The notes: generated from the sequence alone by a model not told the origin. Shown: positions 25,952-37,500, numbered from the stretch's first letter. The stretch is DNA of 64,000 nucleotides from DATCHW01 sp036508135 (GCA_036508135.1 DATCHW010000047.1:1-64000), one strand, 5' to 3'. Translations and numbers: made by a program.

Positions 25952-27286
25952 TTAATACAATCTTATACCTATTGCGGATTTCAATTTATAAGTATTCAAC
26001 AGGTAATCAATTTTTGCTTTTAAAAGTAAAAAATGGCTTTCCGAAACATTTGTTGAAGCATCCAGCAAGTCAAGATTTGTAATTGCACCGTCTTTAAAAT
26101 TTATGTCTGCAAGTGAATACGCTTCCTGTGCCAGTGATAATTGAAGTTTAAATTGTTCTAATTTCTTTTGTGAAGTTTTTAAATTCTCTAAGTTTTCAAT
26201 TACTTCATTTTCAATTTTTCTTTTTTGAATTTCAATCTCATAGTTATCTTCAATTATTTTAGATTCAGAAAGTAAAAGATTATTTTTATTCCTTCCGAAG
26301 TCTAAAACGGGCAGGACTATTCCTATGCCCGCAATATAATTTGCAGTAAGTGTGTTGAAATCAGGAAAATAACCATTTTTCCACCCTCCGGAAACAAATA
26401 CATTAATAACCGGATAATTCTGAGCTTTTACAACCTGGTAATTTAATTCTTCGAGTGTTGTTTTTTCAATTGCAATTTCCATTTCAATTCTATGCCCGAT
26501 TGCATAAGAGATGAGAGAATCATCCTGGACTCCGATAATTGCAGCATTTGTATCAGTCTTTATATTGTTCGACGAATAAACCGGTTTTCCTAATAAAGAA
26601 TTTAATACTGATAGCTGTATTTTTAAAAGGCTTTCAATATCTGTTTTCTGGCTTTCAATATTTGATATCCGGACCTGGGTTGTAAGTATTTCATAGCGGA
26701 TTGCCGAACCTGTCTCCCTCTTCTTCGTTACAAAATCGAGGTGCTTCTGTAAATCATATAATTGTTCATCCTTAATTTTTATTGCTTCCTGCAAATAGAT
26801 AATTGAGTAATAACAGTTTACTGTAGTCAGCGCTAACGATTGTTTTACCTGTTCAAGCTTTTGCCTGGCAAGAACAATATTTTCATTTTGATAATCAACA
26901 TTTCTCGAAGTTTTACCAAAATCAAATATGTTCTTACTTATATTAAGTGATGTATTATAATTATCTGCAGGATAAAGGTCAAAAGTACTTGACCCAAACG
27001 ACATTGACGAAACAGGTCCCAACCTTGTGTATGAAGCATTGAAATCGAGAAATGGATAGTTACTGGTTTTTGCAATGTCTGTTTTAATCCTGGCTTCATT
27101 TATAGTCTCCTCAATTTCTTTTACAGACGGATGGCTTTGAATTACATATTTTATTGCTTCATTAATAGTGAGTGTATCAACGGAATTATTATCAGAGGTT
27201 TTTTTTCCCTGGGTGTAAGCCAGTGAAACTCCGGAAATGAGAAATATTATTATTAGAATATATATATCAATTTTTCTTTTTTTCAT
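25952..27286 (-). CDS. TolC-family outer-membrane efflux protein
   Basis: The 444-residue protein starts with a signal segment (I-L-I-I-I-F-L-I-S-G-V-S-L-A-Y-T), followed by the duplicated coiled-coil architecture of outer-membrane efflux proteins, with I-N-E-A-I-K-Y-V-I-Q-S-H-P-S-V at the N-terminal start of the fold. It would form the outer-membrane channel of the EmrAB-type pump encoded upstream. The start overlaps the MFS stop by four bases (ATGA), so expression is translationally coupled. It is the last gene of the four-gene operon. Confidence 0.88.
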   Translation of the reverse strand: MKKRKIDIYILIIIFLISGVSLAYTQGKKTSDNNSVDTLTINEAIKYVIQSHPSVKEIEETINEARIKTDIAKTSNYPFLDFNASYTRLGPVSSMSFGSSTFDLYPADNYNTSLNISKNIFDFGKTSRNVDYQNENIVLARQKLEQVKQSLALTTVNCYYSIIYLQEAIKIKDEQLYDLQKHLDFVTKKRETGSAIRYEILTTQVRISNIESQKTDIESLLKIQLSVLNSLLGKPVYSSNNIKTDTNAAIIGVQDDSLISYAIGHRIEMEIAIEKTTLEELNYQVVKAQNYPVINVFVSGGWKNGYFPDFNTLTANYIAGIGIVLPVLDFGRNKNNLLLSESKIIEDNYEIEIQKRKIENEVIENLENLKTSQKKLEQFKLQLSLAQEAYSLADINFKDGAITNLDLLDASTNVSESHFLLLKAKIDYLLNTYKLKSAIGIRLY

Positions 27287-28902
27287 ATTCTTTGTGTTTT
27301 AATGCTTTTAAGTTTCTTCTTTGAATGCAGAAAGAAAACCGGTATTCCTCCTATTAAGGTCAGTCCTGCAGCAATAAGAAAATCGTCATCAATACCCTGA
27401 ATGTAAGCCTGATTAGTCAGGTTCATACTAATGAGTGCCCGGCTTTGTTTTTGTGCAACCTGCAGCGGACTTCCAGTTCGTTTTTCTATGTAATAATTTA
27501 AATTATTTGTAACGTTATGTAATTCCTGAGAATTAATTTTGATAGATTCGCCGAACATTTGTACGTGATAATTAATTCTTGTTGAAAGGATTGTTGCTAG
27601 AATGGCAACACCAAAACTTCCACCGAGCTGACGTATTATGTTAAATAAGCTTGAAGCCTGACCCATTTTTGAGTGAGGTATTTCAAGCATTGAAACAGTG
27701 GTCAACGGCGTGAATATCATTCCTAAACCGACTCCTCTGATATAAAGAGATACCATAATAAAATTATGCTCAGTAAGAAAAGAGAAAGTACTGTTCAGAT
27801 AAAAGCTGATTGCAAATAATACAATACCGATTAAGATTAATATCTTAGGACTTGTTTTATCTGAGAGTATTCCCACAAAAGGAGATATACCGCCCTGAAT
27901 AAAACCAATAGGAAGAAATACTGCGCCGGATTGCAATGCAGAATAGCCAAGTGAATTCTGTAAATAAAGCGGGAGAAGAAATGTACTTCCAAACATTCCG
28001 ACACCAAAAATGAATAGTGTAATATTACTTATTAAATAATTATGATTAGCAAAAAGCTTTAAGTCTATTAAGGGTTCTTTTACCAAAAGTTCGGTAGTTA
28101 TAAAAACTGTCAGTGAAATTGCAGATATAGCCAAGCAAAACAAAATATACGGAGCAGACCAGCCTTCGGAATTCGTTGCAGCAGTGCTTTCAGAGAAAGC
28201 GTACAAAATAAATGGCAGAAAAATACTGATAGAAAGAAAACCTATTAAATCAAATTTACGAACAATCTTGCTGACGTATTCTTTTTGAATAATCATCGTA
28301 ATAACTATTCCAATAATTCCAACAGGTATATTCACATCGAATATGAGCTGCCAGTTAAAGTTATCGACAAGATAACCGCCTATTAACGGTCCGAATGAAA
28401 CTGATGCAGCTGCAGCAACTGACCAGAACCCTAATGCAATACCTCTGCGAGCAGGAGGAAACTCACGTGTAATAATTGCCATACCAATAGGCATAAGGCA
28501 TCCGCCTCCAAGCCCCTGAATTATTCTTGATACAATAAGAAAATATTCTTCGCTAGCGAAACCGCATAAGAATGAGCCAAAAGTGAAAAGAAACAGACCA
28601 AAAATGTACATTCTTTTGTATCCGAATTTATCTGCGAGCCAGCCCGAAGCAGGTAAGCTCAGTGCCATTGCCAGCATATACCCGGTAACAACCCATTCTA
28701 TTTTATCAAGACCAACACCGAATGATGCCATTATTTTTGGCAAACCCACATTAACAATGGTAGAATCTAAAACTACCATAAAAGTACCAATCATAATGTT
28801 AGCCAGAACAAACCATTTATAGAATGAGCTGTCCGGATGGAAGTGCGACTTCCTTAGATTAAGTAGTTTACTAGGGTTCTTTAAAATGTTTAATAAAGAC
28901 AT
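27283..28902 (-). CDS. DHA2-family MFS drug exporter (EmrB-like)
   Basis: The 539-residue protein has 14 predicted membrane segments. It carries the MFS motif A region G-W-L-A-D-K-F-G-Y-K-R, D-S-T-I-V-N-V-G-L-P-K-I in helix 1, and the R-I-I-Q-G-L-G-G-G-C-L-M-P motif typical of EmrB/QacA exporters. It pumps hydrophobic or toxic compounds with the adaptor and TolC-like partners next to it. Substrate is unknown. The gene is two bases from the adaptor gene. Confidence 0.9.
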   Translation of the reverse strand: MSLLNILKNPSKLLNLRKSHFHPDSSFYKWFVLANIMIGTFMVVLDSTIVNVGLPKIMASFGVGLDKIEWVVTGYMLAMALSLPASGWLADKFGYKRMYIFGLFLFTFGSFLCGFASEEYFLIVSRIIQGLGGGCLMPIGMAIITREFPPARRGIALGFWSVAAAASVSFGPLIGGYLVDNFNWQLIFDVNIPVGIIGIVITMIIQKEYVSKIVRKFDLIGFLSISIFLPFILYAFSESTAATNSEGWSAPYILFCLAISAISLTVFITTELLVKEPLIDLKLFANHNYLISNITLFIFGVGMFGSTFLLPLYLQNSLGYSALQSGAVFLPIGFIQGGISPFVGILSDKTSPKILILIGIVLFAISFYLNSTFSFLTEHNFIMVSLYIRGVGLGMIFTPLTTVSMLEIPHSKMGQASSLFNIIRQLGGSFGVAILATILSTRINYHVQMFGESIKINSQELHNVTNNLNYYIEKRTGSPLQVAQKQSRALISMNLTNQAYIQGIDDDFLIAAGLTLIGGIPVFFLHSKKKLKSIKTQRI

Positions 28903-28904
28903 CT

Positions 28905-29954
28905 CTATTTAATTATTTTTATTTCGGCAGACATTCCTGTCATGAATTTATATGAACTTATATTATTTTCGTTATCAACCTGTTCGATGGAAATTTTTAA
29001 GGGTACACGCTGTGTAACTTTAGTAAAGTTTCCGGATGCATTATTAGGGGGAATCAAAGAAAACTGAGAAGCAGTGTTTGAGCCTATAAAGAAAATTTTA
29101 CCTGAGAAAGTTACGCCGGGATAAGTGTCGATTGAAAATAGAGTTTTCTGATTCAAATATATTTTATCCATTTTTGTCTCTTCCAGAAAGGCGGATACCC
29201 AGAAATTACGGTTATCAGTAACAGCAAAAATTGATTGTCCCGGTTGAACAATATCGCCGGTCAATAACCAGCGTTTTGCAATAACACCATCCATAGGGGC
29301 ATAAATTTTTGTATTCTGCAGTTGTGCTTCTATTATACCGATTTGTGATTCTGAGTTTTCGATTGAAGCAAGAGTACTCCCTATCTGAGCTTTTGAAACC
29401 TGAAGCTGCGTATTTGCTGCGTCTAATTGTGCTTTGGATGATTCATATGCTTTCTGTATATGCTGGTATTGCTCTTTTGATATAACATCCTGATTAAACT
29501 GGTCTTTTGCTCTATCAAAATCTTCAAGTGTCTTTTCGTAATTCACATTAAGCACTTTAATATTTTCCTTGTCGTATTTGTATTTTGCTTCTGCTAATAT
29601 TTTAGAAGCTATTGTTTGTTGTTGAGAAGTTATTGTCTGCTGTTTTTGAGCCATAAGGTCAGTACTGTCCAGTTCAACCATCAACATTCCCTTTTTTACA
29701 GAATCTCCTTCATCAGCATAAAGATGAACAATACGTCCCATCATTTTAGAGCTAACCGATACTTCATCTGAATCTACGTGAGCATCGTCTGTTCTGATAT
29801 ATTTAGAATAATCTATATACCAATAAACTGCTAAAGTTAAAACAAGAATTATTATAAGTGACAGAGGTATGTAAACTTTCCATCGTCTTTTCTTCTTTTC
29901 TGTGATATTTATATCTCCACTATCGTTTACGGGTTTATCGTTATTGTTTGCCAT
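28905..29954 (-). CDS. HlyD/EmrA-type membrane-fusion adaptor
   Basis: The 349-residue protein has a single N-terminal membrane segment (I-P-L-S-L-I-I-I-L-V-L-T-L-A-V-Y-W), then D-D-A-H-V-D-S-D at the start of the lipoyl-like domain, a long coiled coil (about 95-205) and the P-M-D-G-V-I-A-K-R-W half-motif. It links the MFS pump to the outer-membrane channel. The gene begins 12 bases after the MarR gene stop. Confidence 0.9.
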   Translation of the reverse strand: MANNNDKPVNDSGDINITEKKKRRWKVYIPLSLIIILVLTLAVYWYIDYSKYIRTDDAHVDSDEVSVSSKMMGRIVHLYADEGDSVKKGMLMVELDSTDLMAQKQQTITSQQQTIASKILAEAKYKYDKENIKVLNVNYEKTLEDFDRAKDQFNQDVISKEQYQHIQKAYESSKAQLDAANTQLQVSKAQIGSTLASIENSESQIGIIEAQLQNTKIYAPMDGVIAKRWLLTGDIVQPGQSIFAVTDNRNFWVSAFLEETKMDKIYLNQKTLFSIDTYPGVTFSGKIFFIGSNTASQFSLIPPNNASGNFTKVTQRVPLKISIEQVDNENNISSYKFMTGMSAEIKIIK

Positions 29955-29966
29955 TTAATTAAGTTA

Positions 29967-30431
29967 TTAATTATTTTTAATTTCAAGAATACTGTTTATG
30001 TTTGCTTTTTGAATTTTGGCTATAATTTTTCTTACTTTGGTCAATGAGTTTGACAATTCCTCTATCTCTTTGTCCGACAAAGAAAACATCTGTTTTCTAA
30101 AGATTTTTTCTATTTCTGTCTTTGTTATAATACCTTTCTTAGTCAATTTAATATTTATTATTCTTCTGTCTTTATTATCGGGGATTCTTTCGACAAGTTT
30201 TTTTGAAATTAGCTTATCTATTAATGCAGTTACGTTAGGCTTTGGCATATAAATTTCTTTACCAATTTCTGACATAGAAAGACTTCCATGTTTTTCCAAA
30301 GCAGTCATTACGTAATAAATAGCAGGGCTAATGTCTGACTTTGATTCTCCCGGCCTAAGCAATGCCTTAAAGAAGTTTATTTTAACAGACAATATATTAT
30401 CTATGATTTTATCTAGTTTTTCCTCATGCAT
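29967..30431 (-). CDS. MarR-family transcriptional regulator
   Basis: The 154-residue protein contains the winged helix of MarR regulators (L-S-M-S-E-I-G-K-E-I-Y-M-P-K-P-N-V-T; wing with D-N-K-D-R-R). As first gene of the operon it probably represses its own pump until a ligand binds. The sequence upstream (30432-30480) is extremely AT-rich with overlapping inverted TAATTATTA elements that could be the operator. Confidence 0.88.
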   Translation of the reverse strand: MHEEKLDKIIDNILSVKINFFKALLRPGESKSDISPAIYYVMTALEKHGSLSMSEIGKEIYMPKPNVTALIDKLISKKLVERIPDNKDRRIINIKLTKKGIITKTEIEKIFRKQMFSLSDKEIEELSNSLTKVRKIIAKIQKANINSILEIKNN

Positions 30432-30738
30432 AATTTAATTATTACTTATTATAATAGTTATATTATATAATTATTACAACATATAACTAAAGATATAAGT
30501 TGCATGAACCGTGAAAAGGTATAAACAATTTTCGGAAATGGATTTTACTAACTTTATTTAAGCAACTTTAGAAGAAAAGAATAAATACTATCTTAGACTT
30601 ACCATAAAAAAATCCTATAATAGATATATTTTATTGATATATATGATTGAGCAAATAGCAGATGAATGTGTTTGAAAAAATAGGATTCCGTATTGATGAA
30701 AATCAATAAAAGAAAAATTTTTAAATCGATAAAAATTC
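30432..30738. other. Intergenic, MarR operon promoter region
   Basis: The stretch is very AT-rich. TAATTATTA-type elements near 30434-30477 may form the MarR operator. No gene or relic is seen up to the next junction repeat. Confidence 0.4.
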
Positions 30739-30944
30739 GTTAGCATTTCCGTTAGCACTTTTTCAAAAAATGGGGTAAAAAAGGGTATTGAAGGGAAAAC
30801 AAAATCGCTGAAAACCCCTGTGTTTATGCATATTCACACTGTCGAGTGACTCTTTCACGGTGAAGACATCCTGAGAACTTGGGAAATCCCGTTGGGAGCG
30901 CCACTATAACGCCCTGTAATTTATATAAGTTACAGGGCTTTTTT
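30739..30944 (+). repeat. tRNA-Glu-derived junction repeat 4
   Basis: It comprises arm motifs GTTAGCA (30739) and GTTAGCACTTTTTC (30751), the conserved block ending GTCGAGTG, a degenerate tRNA 3' half from ACTCTTTCACGGTGAAGACA (30849) to GGGAGCGCCA (30903) with the same variant T arm as repeats 1 and 2, and the terminator GCCCTGTAA/TTACAGGGC with Ts. No integrase relic follows. Confidence 0.8.
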
Positions 30945-31197
30945 GTTTTTATTATTTTCCGTTTAGTTTTAATCAATATATTTAAATACTTTATTTTTAG
31001 AGCAAAATTAGTAATGAGATTTTATTTTTTCCTTTAGAAATTGATTTTAACTCCAAGATAAATTTATATAGTGTTTATTTTGGACAGATTTGATTTATAG
31101 TAATATATATCATTAAAATTACGACTGTTTAATTCCGTTTTTTATATATAATTTTCTTTAATTAAACTTATTGATAATTTAATGGGAAGGAATAACT

Positions 31198-32943
31198 ATG
31201 AGAAAGTTATTTTCCATTCTGCTCGCAACCTCTTTGATTTTAGCCCTAAGTAATAATTTATTAATATCCCAATCAATATGGCAAATAGTCGGAAGTGGGA
31301 CTTATGAGAATTTAAATGGAATAAGTTTTCCAGGTGTTAATACAGGTTACATAGCAGGGAACAATGGGAAATTATTAAAAACTACTAACCTTGGATATAA
31401 TTGGTTTTCAATGACATTTCCTTCCAACGGCGATAATTATTGTGTGTATTTTACTAATACAATTACCGGTTTTGTTGGTAATCAAGGCGGATTATATAAA
31501 ACGGTTAATGGAGGTAACAATTGGAATTTACTTGTATTACCTTCCGCTTATACTATTACTTCAATTCATTTTTCTTCTGCAAATACAGGTTGGCTTGGGA
31601 ATTATTACGGCGATATTCTAAAATCTACCGACGCAGGAAATACCTGGGCAACAAAGATTAATATGCCGGGTTACAATTCAAAAATATTTTTTGTTAATGA
31701 TTTTACGGGTTGGGGCGTAGATTCTTACGGATATGTTTACAAGACTTCAAATGCAGGTTCTAGCTTTACTTCAAAGCGTATTTCTTATGGTGCTCTGTAC
31801 GAAGTTAATTTCATTACATCAACCATCGGAATGATAGCCGGGGATAGCGGGAGGATTTTCAAGACTGTTAATGGTGGCGTAACCTGGAATCTATTAAATA
31901 CAGGAGTGTATAATAATTTCAAAAGCATCTATCTTGTTAATCCAAATATTGCATTTGTTTCCGGTGATGCTGGTATAATATTAGAAACATATAATGGTGG
32001 TGATTTATGGCAAGAGCAAAATATAAATTCCAATAATCTAAACAAGATAACATTTCCTTCTTCCACTTCTCAGGGCTGGGTAGTTGGTGATGTAGGAACT
32101 CTTGCGAAAAAAGTAGATCAGTCTAATGTATGCATTGGAACCGGGAATATTGTTATGGGGTATCCTTTTTATACATATTATGATGATTCAAAAACGGATA
32201 TGCTATATCTTTCAAGTGAAATTATTGCAGGTGGTGTAAGTTCGACAGGCGCAATTACAAAAATTGGATTCCAGGTGGATTCTATAAGTAGTCAGGTAAT
32301 GCATGGCTTCACAATAAAAATGCAAAATACGGCTCTGCCCTCTTTAACAGGGTTTGTATCAACAAATTGGATAACTGTCTGGACCGGAGATTATACTGTT
32401 CCGGGTACCGGCTGGCAATATCTTACATTGCAAAATCCATTTGTTTATACTCCGGGTAGCAATTTGTTGATAGAAGTATGTTATAATAATTCTTCGTGGA
32501 CTGCTAATTCTTTTGTCTTCTCATCTTATCATCCGGGTATGACATATCACGGACATCAGGATTTACCAACCGGGGATGGGTGTATCGATATTACAACCGG
32601 AAATTTAAATGATGCAAGACCAAATATTTGCATGGCGGTTAATGTAGTAACAAATGTACACAATAATAATAATGTTGTTAAGGATTTTAAATTATTTCAG
32701 AACTTTCCGAATCCATTTAATCCGTCTACAAATATAAAATATGACTTGCCGAAGAGTGGATTTGTAAAACTTGTCATATATGATGTCCTCGGAAAAGAAA
32801 TTGCTATTCTTGTGAATGAAAAACAATCTCCCGGAACTTACGAAGCAACATTCAACGCATCGCAGTTTTCAAGTGGAGTTTATTTTTATAAATTAACAAC
32901 GGATGGATTTAATGATACGAAGCGTATGATCTTGCTGAAGTGA
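31198..32943 (+). CDS. T9SS-sorted propeller protein with extra domain
   Basis: AAGGAA eight bases before the ATG is a good ribosome site. The 581-residue protein has a signal peptide (residues 1-24), about seven YCF48-type units (for example L-K-T-T-N-L-G-Y-N-W and F-K-T-V-N-G-G-V-T-W) up to residue ~310, and a beta-rich domain at about 315-485 that I do not recognise. It ends in a type A sorting domain (N-F-P-N-P-F-N-P, S-G-V-Y-F-Y-K, end K-R-M-I-L-L-K). It is the only gene in the block between repeats 4 and 5. Junction repeat 5 starts a few bases after its stop. Confidence 0.88.
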   Translation: MRKLFSILLATSLILALSNNLLISQSIWQIVGSGTYENLNGISFPGVNTGYIAGNNGKLLKTTNLGYNWFSMTFPSNGDNYCVYFTNTITGFVGNQGGLYKTVNGGNNWNLLVLPSAYTITSIHFSSANTGWLGNYYGDILKSTDAGNTWATKINMPGYNSKIFFVNDFTGWGVDSYGYVYKTSNAGSSFTSKRISYGALYEVNFITSTIGMIAGDSGRIFKTVNGGVTWNLLNTGVYNNFKSIYLVNPNIAFVSGDAGIILETYNGGDLWQEQNINSNNLNKITFPSSTSQGWVVGDVGTLAKKVDQSNVCIGTGNIVMGYPFYTYYDDSKTDMLYLSSEIIAGGVSSTGAITKIGFQVDSISSQVMHGFTIKMQNTALPSLTGFVSTNWITVWTGDYTVPGTGWQYLTLQNPFVYTPGSNLLIEVCYNNSSWTANSFVFSSYHPGMTYHGHQDLPTGDGCIDITTGNLNDARPNICMAVNVVTNVHNNNNVVKDFKLFQNFPNPFNPSTNIKYDLPKSGFVKLVIYDVLGKEIAILVNEKQSPGTYEATFNASQFSSGVYFYKLTTDGFNDTKRMILLK

Positions 32944-33099
32944 GTTTTATGAAAATATCCCGCGAACTCTGGAAATTCCTTTGGGAGTGCCAAATTTTAA
33001 GCCCTGTAATTTATATAAGTTACAGGGCTTTTTTGTTTTTATTATTTTTCCGGTTAGCAATTTCATTAACACGTTTTTCAAAAAATGAGGTAAAAGTCC
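32944..33099 (+). repeat. tRNA-Glu-derived junction repeat 5
   Basis: GAAAATATCCCGCGAACTCT (32951 on) to TTGGGAGTGCCA (32992) is a decayed tRNA 3' half, then AGCCCTGTAA/TTACAGGGCT with Ts (33000-33034), then arm motif GTTAGCA (33053) and a changed partner ATTAACACGTTTTTC. It is a long near-copy of repeat 6 at 41093-41247, including the last codons of the gene before it. Confidence 0.8.
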
Positions 33100-33200
33100 T
33101 TGTGGTTTCAGGTCTTGGACGCACCGTGGGTTGACTTACGTCCTTACATGTGTCGGGAGGAAACTTTCCGACAAACCGAAACTACGACCCTACACCACGA
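33100..33200. repeat. Inverted-repeat element, copy 1
   Basis: Ends TTGTGGTTTCAGGTC and GACCCTACACCACGA are imperfect inverted repeats; inside is the hairpin TGTCGGGAGGAAACTTTCCGACA (given here as stem TGTCGG/CCGACA). A better preserved copy is at 41248-41373. It may be a small non-autonomous element or a structured repeat. The remaining 33201-33476 shows nothing else recognisable. Confidence 0.6.
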
Positions 33201-33476
33201 GTAATAACCTTTTATGGTTCGGAAGTTCTTTCCGGTATTAATTTGAGAGAAGAGATTGTCAATCTTTCATAGTATTATTTTGCCGGGAAAAAATCATATC
33301 GAGGTATAAATCTTTCAAACCATTTTTGTCTTTATTTATTCTTGCGAATTTATTCCCCTTTTTTTGTATATTAAAGAAAATACAATTAGCTTGCTGAAAA
33401 AATATCAGACAATAATGTTTGTAATACTTTTCAGAGAAAATAAACGAGTTATCACAATCAATAACTTTTAAAAAAC

Positions 33477-34508
33477 ATGAAAAAATTAAATGTTATACTA
33501 ATCTTTTTATTGCTGTTTTGTTTCAACCATTCTTTTGCACAATCAAACTATTTTATTTCCAACAGAATTAATCTTGAAGGTGATGGCGGTTGGGATTGTC
33601 TCCTGATGGACGAATCTTCGGGAAGGTTATTTGTTTCGCATGGATCAATTGTGCAGGTAGTTGATGTAATTCAAGGAAAAGTGATTGGAACTATTTCAGG
33701 TTTAAAAGGAGTGCATGGAATTGAAATAGCGGCAAAGTTTAATAAAGGGTTTATCACGAATGGCAGAGATACCTCAGTCACTATTTTTGATTTAAATGAT
33801 TATTCAGTGCTAACAAAAACAACAGTTACTGGGGCTTCTCCGGACGCATTGATATATGATTCGTTTTCGAAAAAAGTCTTCGTGTTTAACGGAAGGAGCT
33901 CAAATGCGACAGTTATAGATGCAAATAAAAATACAGTAGTCGAAACTATTCCTCTTGACGGCAAACCGGAATTTTGCGTTAGCGATGGCAAAGGAAAAGT
34001 TTTTGTAAATATTGAAGACAAAAACGAAATCAGCGTAATTAATTCTTCCACATTGAAAGTCGAAAAGTCCTGGTCAATTTTACCGGGGGAAGAACCGAGC
34101 GGTCTTGCGATTGACAATACAAATCACCGCCTTTTTACTGTTTGCGGAAATAAATTATTAGTAGTTGTGGATGCTGAAAACGGAAATATAATTACAACTT
34201 TACCTATCGGCGATGGTGTTGATGGAGTAGCTTTTGACCCCGTTTTAAATCGCATATATAGTTCTAACGGTGAAGGTACCGTGACAATTATTCAGGAAGA
34301 AAATGCAAATTCCTATAAAATTATTGAAACAGCTACGACTCAAAAGGGAGCCCGTACTATTGCCATTGATATAAAAACGCATCATATTTACCTGCCTTGT
34401 GCTGAATATGGCGAGACACCTGAAAAGACAAATGATAATCCGAATCCCCGTCCACCTATCAAGCCGGGTACATTTATGATTATTGATCTTAGCTCAAGGG
34501 AGTTTTGA
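33477..34508 (+). CDS. YncE-family beta-propeller protein
   Basis: The 343-residue protein has a signal peptide (L-L-L-F-C-F-N-H-S-F-A-Q) and a seven-bladed propeller of the YncE/surface-antigen type, with blade motifs such as V-V-D-V-I-Q-G-K-V-I-G-T-I and V-V-V-D-A-E-N-G-N-I-I-T-T-L. It has no sorting domain, so it is probably periplasmic. It converges on the RND operon; in related genomes such proteins occur near efflux genes, which is the only hint of role. Confidence 0.8.
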   Translation: MKKLNVILIFLLLFCFNHSFAQSNYFISNRINLEGDGGWDCLLMDESSGRLFVSHGSIVQVVDVIQGKVIGTISGLKGVHGIEIAAKFNKGFITNGRDTSVTIFDLNDYSVLTKTTVTGASPDALIYDSFSKKVFVFNGRSSNATVIDANKNTVVETIPLDGKPEFCVSDGKGKVFVNIEDKNEISVINSSTLKVEKSWSILPGEEPSGLAIDNTNHRLFTVCGNKLLVVVDAENGNIITTLPIGDGVDGVAFDPVLNRIYSSNGEGTVTIIQEENANSYKIIETATTQKGARTIAIDIKTHHIYLPCAEYGETPEKTNDNPNPRPPIKPGTFMIIDLSSREF

Positions 34509-34558
34509 TAAAAAAAAAGTTCTTAATTGTTTTAAAAGTTAATATTGTAAACAATTTT

Positions 34559-37500
34559 TCATTCTAAATTTCTATAAGAAAATTTCAACAGGACGGGGAA
34601 AACAAAAACCAGTATCGGTAAGCCTATAATAAACCCCCCGGTCACAGCGATTGCTAAAGGTTGATGGAGTTGAGCACCGGAACCCAAGGCTAAAGCAAGA
34701 GGCATGAGAGCTATAATAGCACCTAAAGCGGTCATTAAATTCGGTCTCAATCTAATTGAAATTGCTTTTAGTACTGCATCATTGACACTATATGTATTTA
34801 ATAACATTTTAAACTGATGAAAAGTAAATGTTGCATTCTCGGCAATTATTCCCACAATCATTATTACACCCGTATAGCTTCCTACATTCAATGGAATATC
34901 CGTAATGAATAATGCCAAAAAACTTCCCGATAATCCGAGCATGGAAATAAAAAGTATAATAATGCTACCTTTCAAATCTCTAAAAAGAATTAAGAGTACC
35001 GATAAAACAAGAAGACCTGCAGTGGCTAAAATAATTAATAATTCCTTAAAAGATTGTTGTTGTTCTGCATATGCACCACCGTAAGATATGGCGAAACCCT
35101 GCGGAAGAAAAATTTTCGAATTAATTTTATTTTTAATATCGGTTACAACACTTCCTAAATCCCTTTTATTCAGCCTTCCCGTGACCTTTGCTAAGGTTTT
35201 TAAATTTTCCCTGTCTATTTCTGCTACTCCGGTTTTAATGTTAACTTTCACTAAATCTCTTAATTGCATTGTTGTTCCATCAGGAAGATATATATATGAA
35301 TTTGCAATTTCATTCATATCTTTATTTTTCAGTTTCGTAGAAAATAGTCTTATATCAGTCAGCTGCTCTTTTTCTAAAATGTTACCGATAACATTTCCTA
35401 CTATCAGATTTTGTAATTGAAACTGAATATCCTCCGGATTCAGATTAAATCGCGATATCATATTTTGATCCGGATTATATTCTATAGTTGGACCTGCAAT
35501 GGTAATACCATTAAATACATCTGCTGTACCTTCTACATTACCTATTGCTTCTGCAACTTGTTCTGAATATTTTTTAAGTAAATCGGTATTATCTCCGAAT
35601 ATTTTTATTTCAATCGGTTGAACCGAACTCATTAAATCTCCAAGCATATCGTTTATTACCTGTCCGAAATCCACGACCAAAGGCAGCTGCACACCTTCAA
35701 TATTTTTTCTTATTTCATCGATTACTTCATCGGTAGTTTTAGTTCTGTCTTTTTTAAGTTGAATTAAGTAATCTCCGCTATTTGGTTCAGTGATAAAAAA
35801 CCCCAATTGAGAACCTATCCTTCTTGAATAGTGGTCAACTTCCGGAGTCGAGGCAACAATCTTGTCAACTTTATTCAATATCTCATTTGTTTCATCGAGA
35901 GACGTTCCGGGCGGACTTGAATAGTCCAGAACAATTGTTCCTTCATCCATTTCCGGCAAAAAACCCGAACTCAAACGCGGTATAATTATTAATGATAATA
36001 ATATTAATGCAACCACGAAAATTATAGAATATACCGGATTCGATAAAAAATATTTTAAAAATTTATTATCTTTTACAACATGAGGTGCCCGGGTTTTTGA
36101 ATCACGATGATTATGGAAAAGAAGATATATAACAGGTAAAGCAACCCATGTAATGAAGAATGAACTAACAAGAGTAATTATCATTGTATATGCAAGCACT
36201 TTAAAATAAGCACCGGCAACTCCGCTCATAAATGAAAAAGGTAAGAATATTACAATCGTACTCATTGATGAGCCGATCATTGCGGGTAATAAGTACTGAA
36301 TAGATTTTTTTACTATTACAGATGGTTTTTCATCAGGTACTTCTTCTCTAATCCGGTGAATCTGCTCTAAAACAACTATTGCATCATCGATTATTAATCC
36401 TACCGAAGCGGCTATCGCTCCAAATGTCATAAGATTAAAAGTATAATCAAATATATAAAGGAGAATCATAGTCAGCCCTATAGTCGCCGGAATTGTAAAT
36501 AACACTGTTATGCTTGCTTTAAAAGATCTTAGAAAAACAAACGTGACAACCAGGGCAAACAACAATCCAATCCATAAAGCATCGCTCACGCTTCTAATAC
36601 TCTCATTAACAAAATCTGCCTGATCATAATATAATTTTAATGATACACCTTTGGGCAGCAATTTCTCGAGTTCTTTTGTTTTTTCTCTAATGCTTTCAGA
36701 AACTAAAATGAGATTTGTATTTGGTTGTTTGATTACATTCACCAAAACACCTTCGTGTCCGTCAACATTTATATTAACATATTCGATTTTTTCATTCACA
36801 CTTATATCAGCAATATCTTTTAAAGTGACTGCTCTTTTACCGTCATTTTGCACGACGATTTTTTCTATATCACTTTTATCATATACCTGTGCATCAGTTA
36901 AGGATAAATACAATCTTCGATAATCTGTTATCAGACCATTAGAATTTATGAAGTTAGTTTTTGCAAATGCATCTCTCACAACCGCAGGAGTAATTCTTAA
37001 AGCTAACATATTATCCGGTTTCAGTTCGACCCAATATTCCTTTTCTTTGCCGCCCTGTATTTGAATTTTTGAAATACCCTCGATTTGCTCCAGGAATGGT
37101 TTTACGGTGTACTTAGCCAGCATCTTCAATTCTATGAGATCCATATTCTTGCTTTCAAGTATAAATCCCATAACAGGAAGTACGGAAGGATTCATCTGCT
37201 CGATAGTTATCGTGGTAGTTGAGGGAAGTTCATTCCTGATTTGACTGATTCTCGATTCAAGCTGCTGCTGGGATATATTGATATCGGCTTTCCAGTCAAG
37301 GAATGCGGATATCTCGCACGAACCCCTGCTTGTTATGCTTTTTACTGTTTTTAAATCAGGAATTTGTTTGATTGCTTCTTCGAGAGGTTTAGTAACAGTG
37401 ACCATCATTTTATCAACAGGTTGTTCACCGTTTTCAGCAATTATTTTTATTTTCGGAAATGTTATTTCAGGAAAGAGAGAAATATTAATCTTTGAATAGA

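Noticed and set aside
20305..30903. Additional functional tRNA-Glu genes
   Set aside because: Only the 3' half is present at each place; the acceptor 5' strand and D arm are missing, and most copies have broken T arms.
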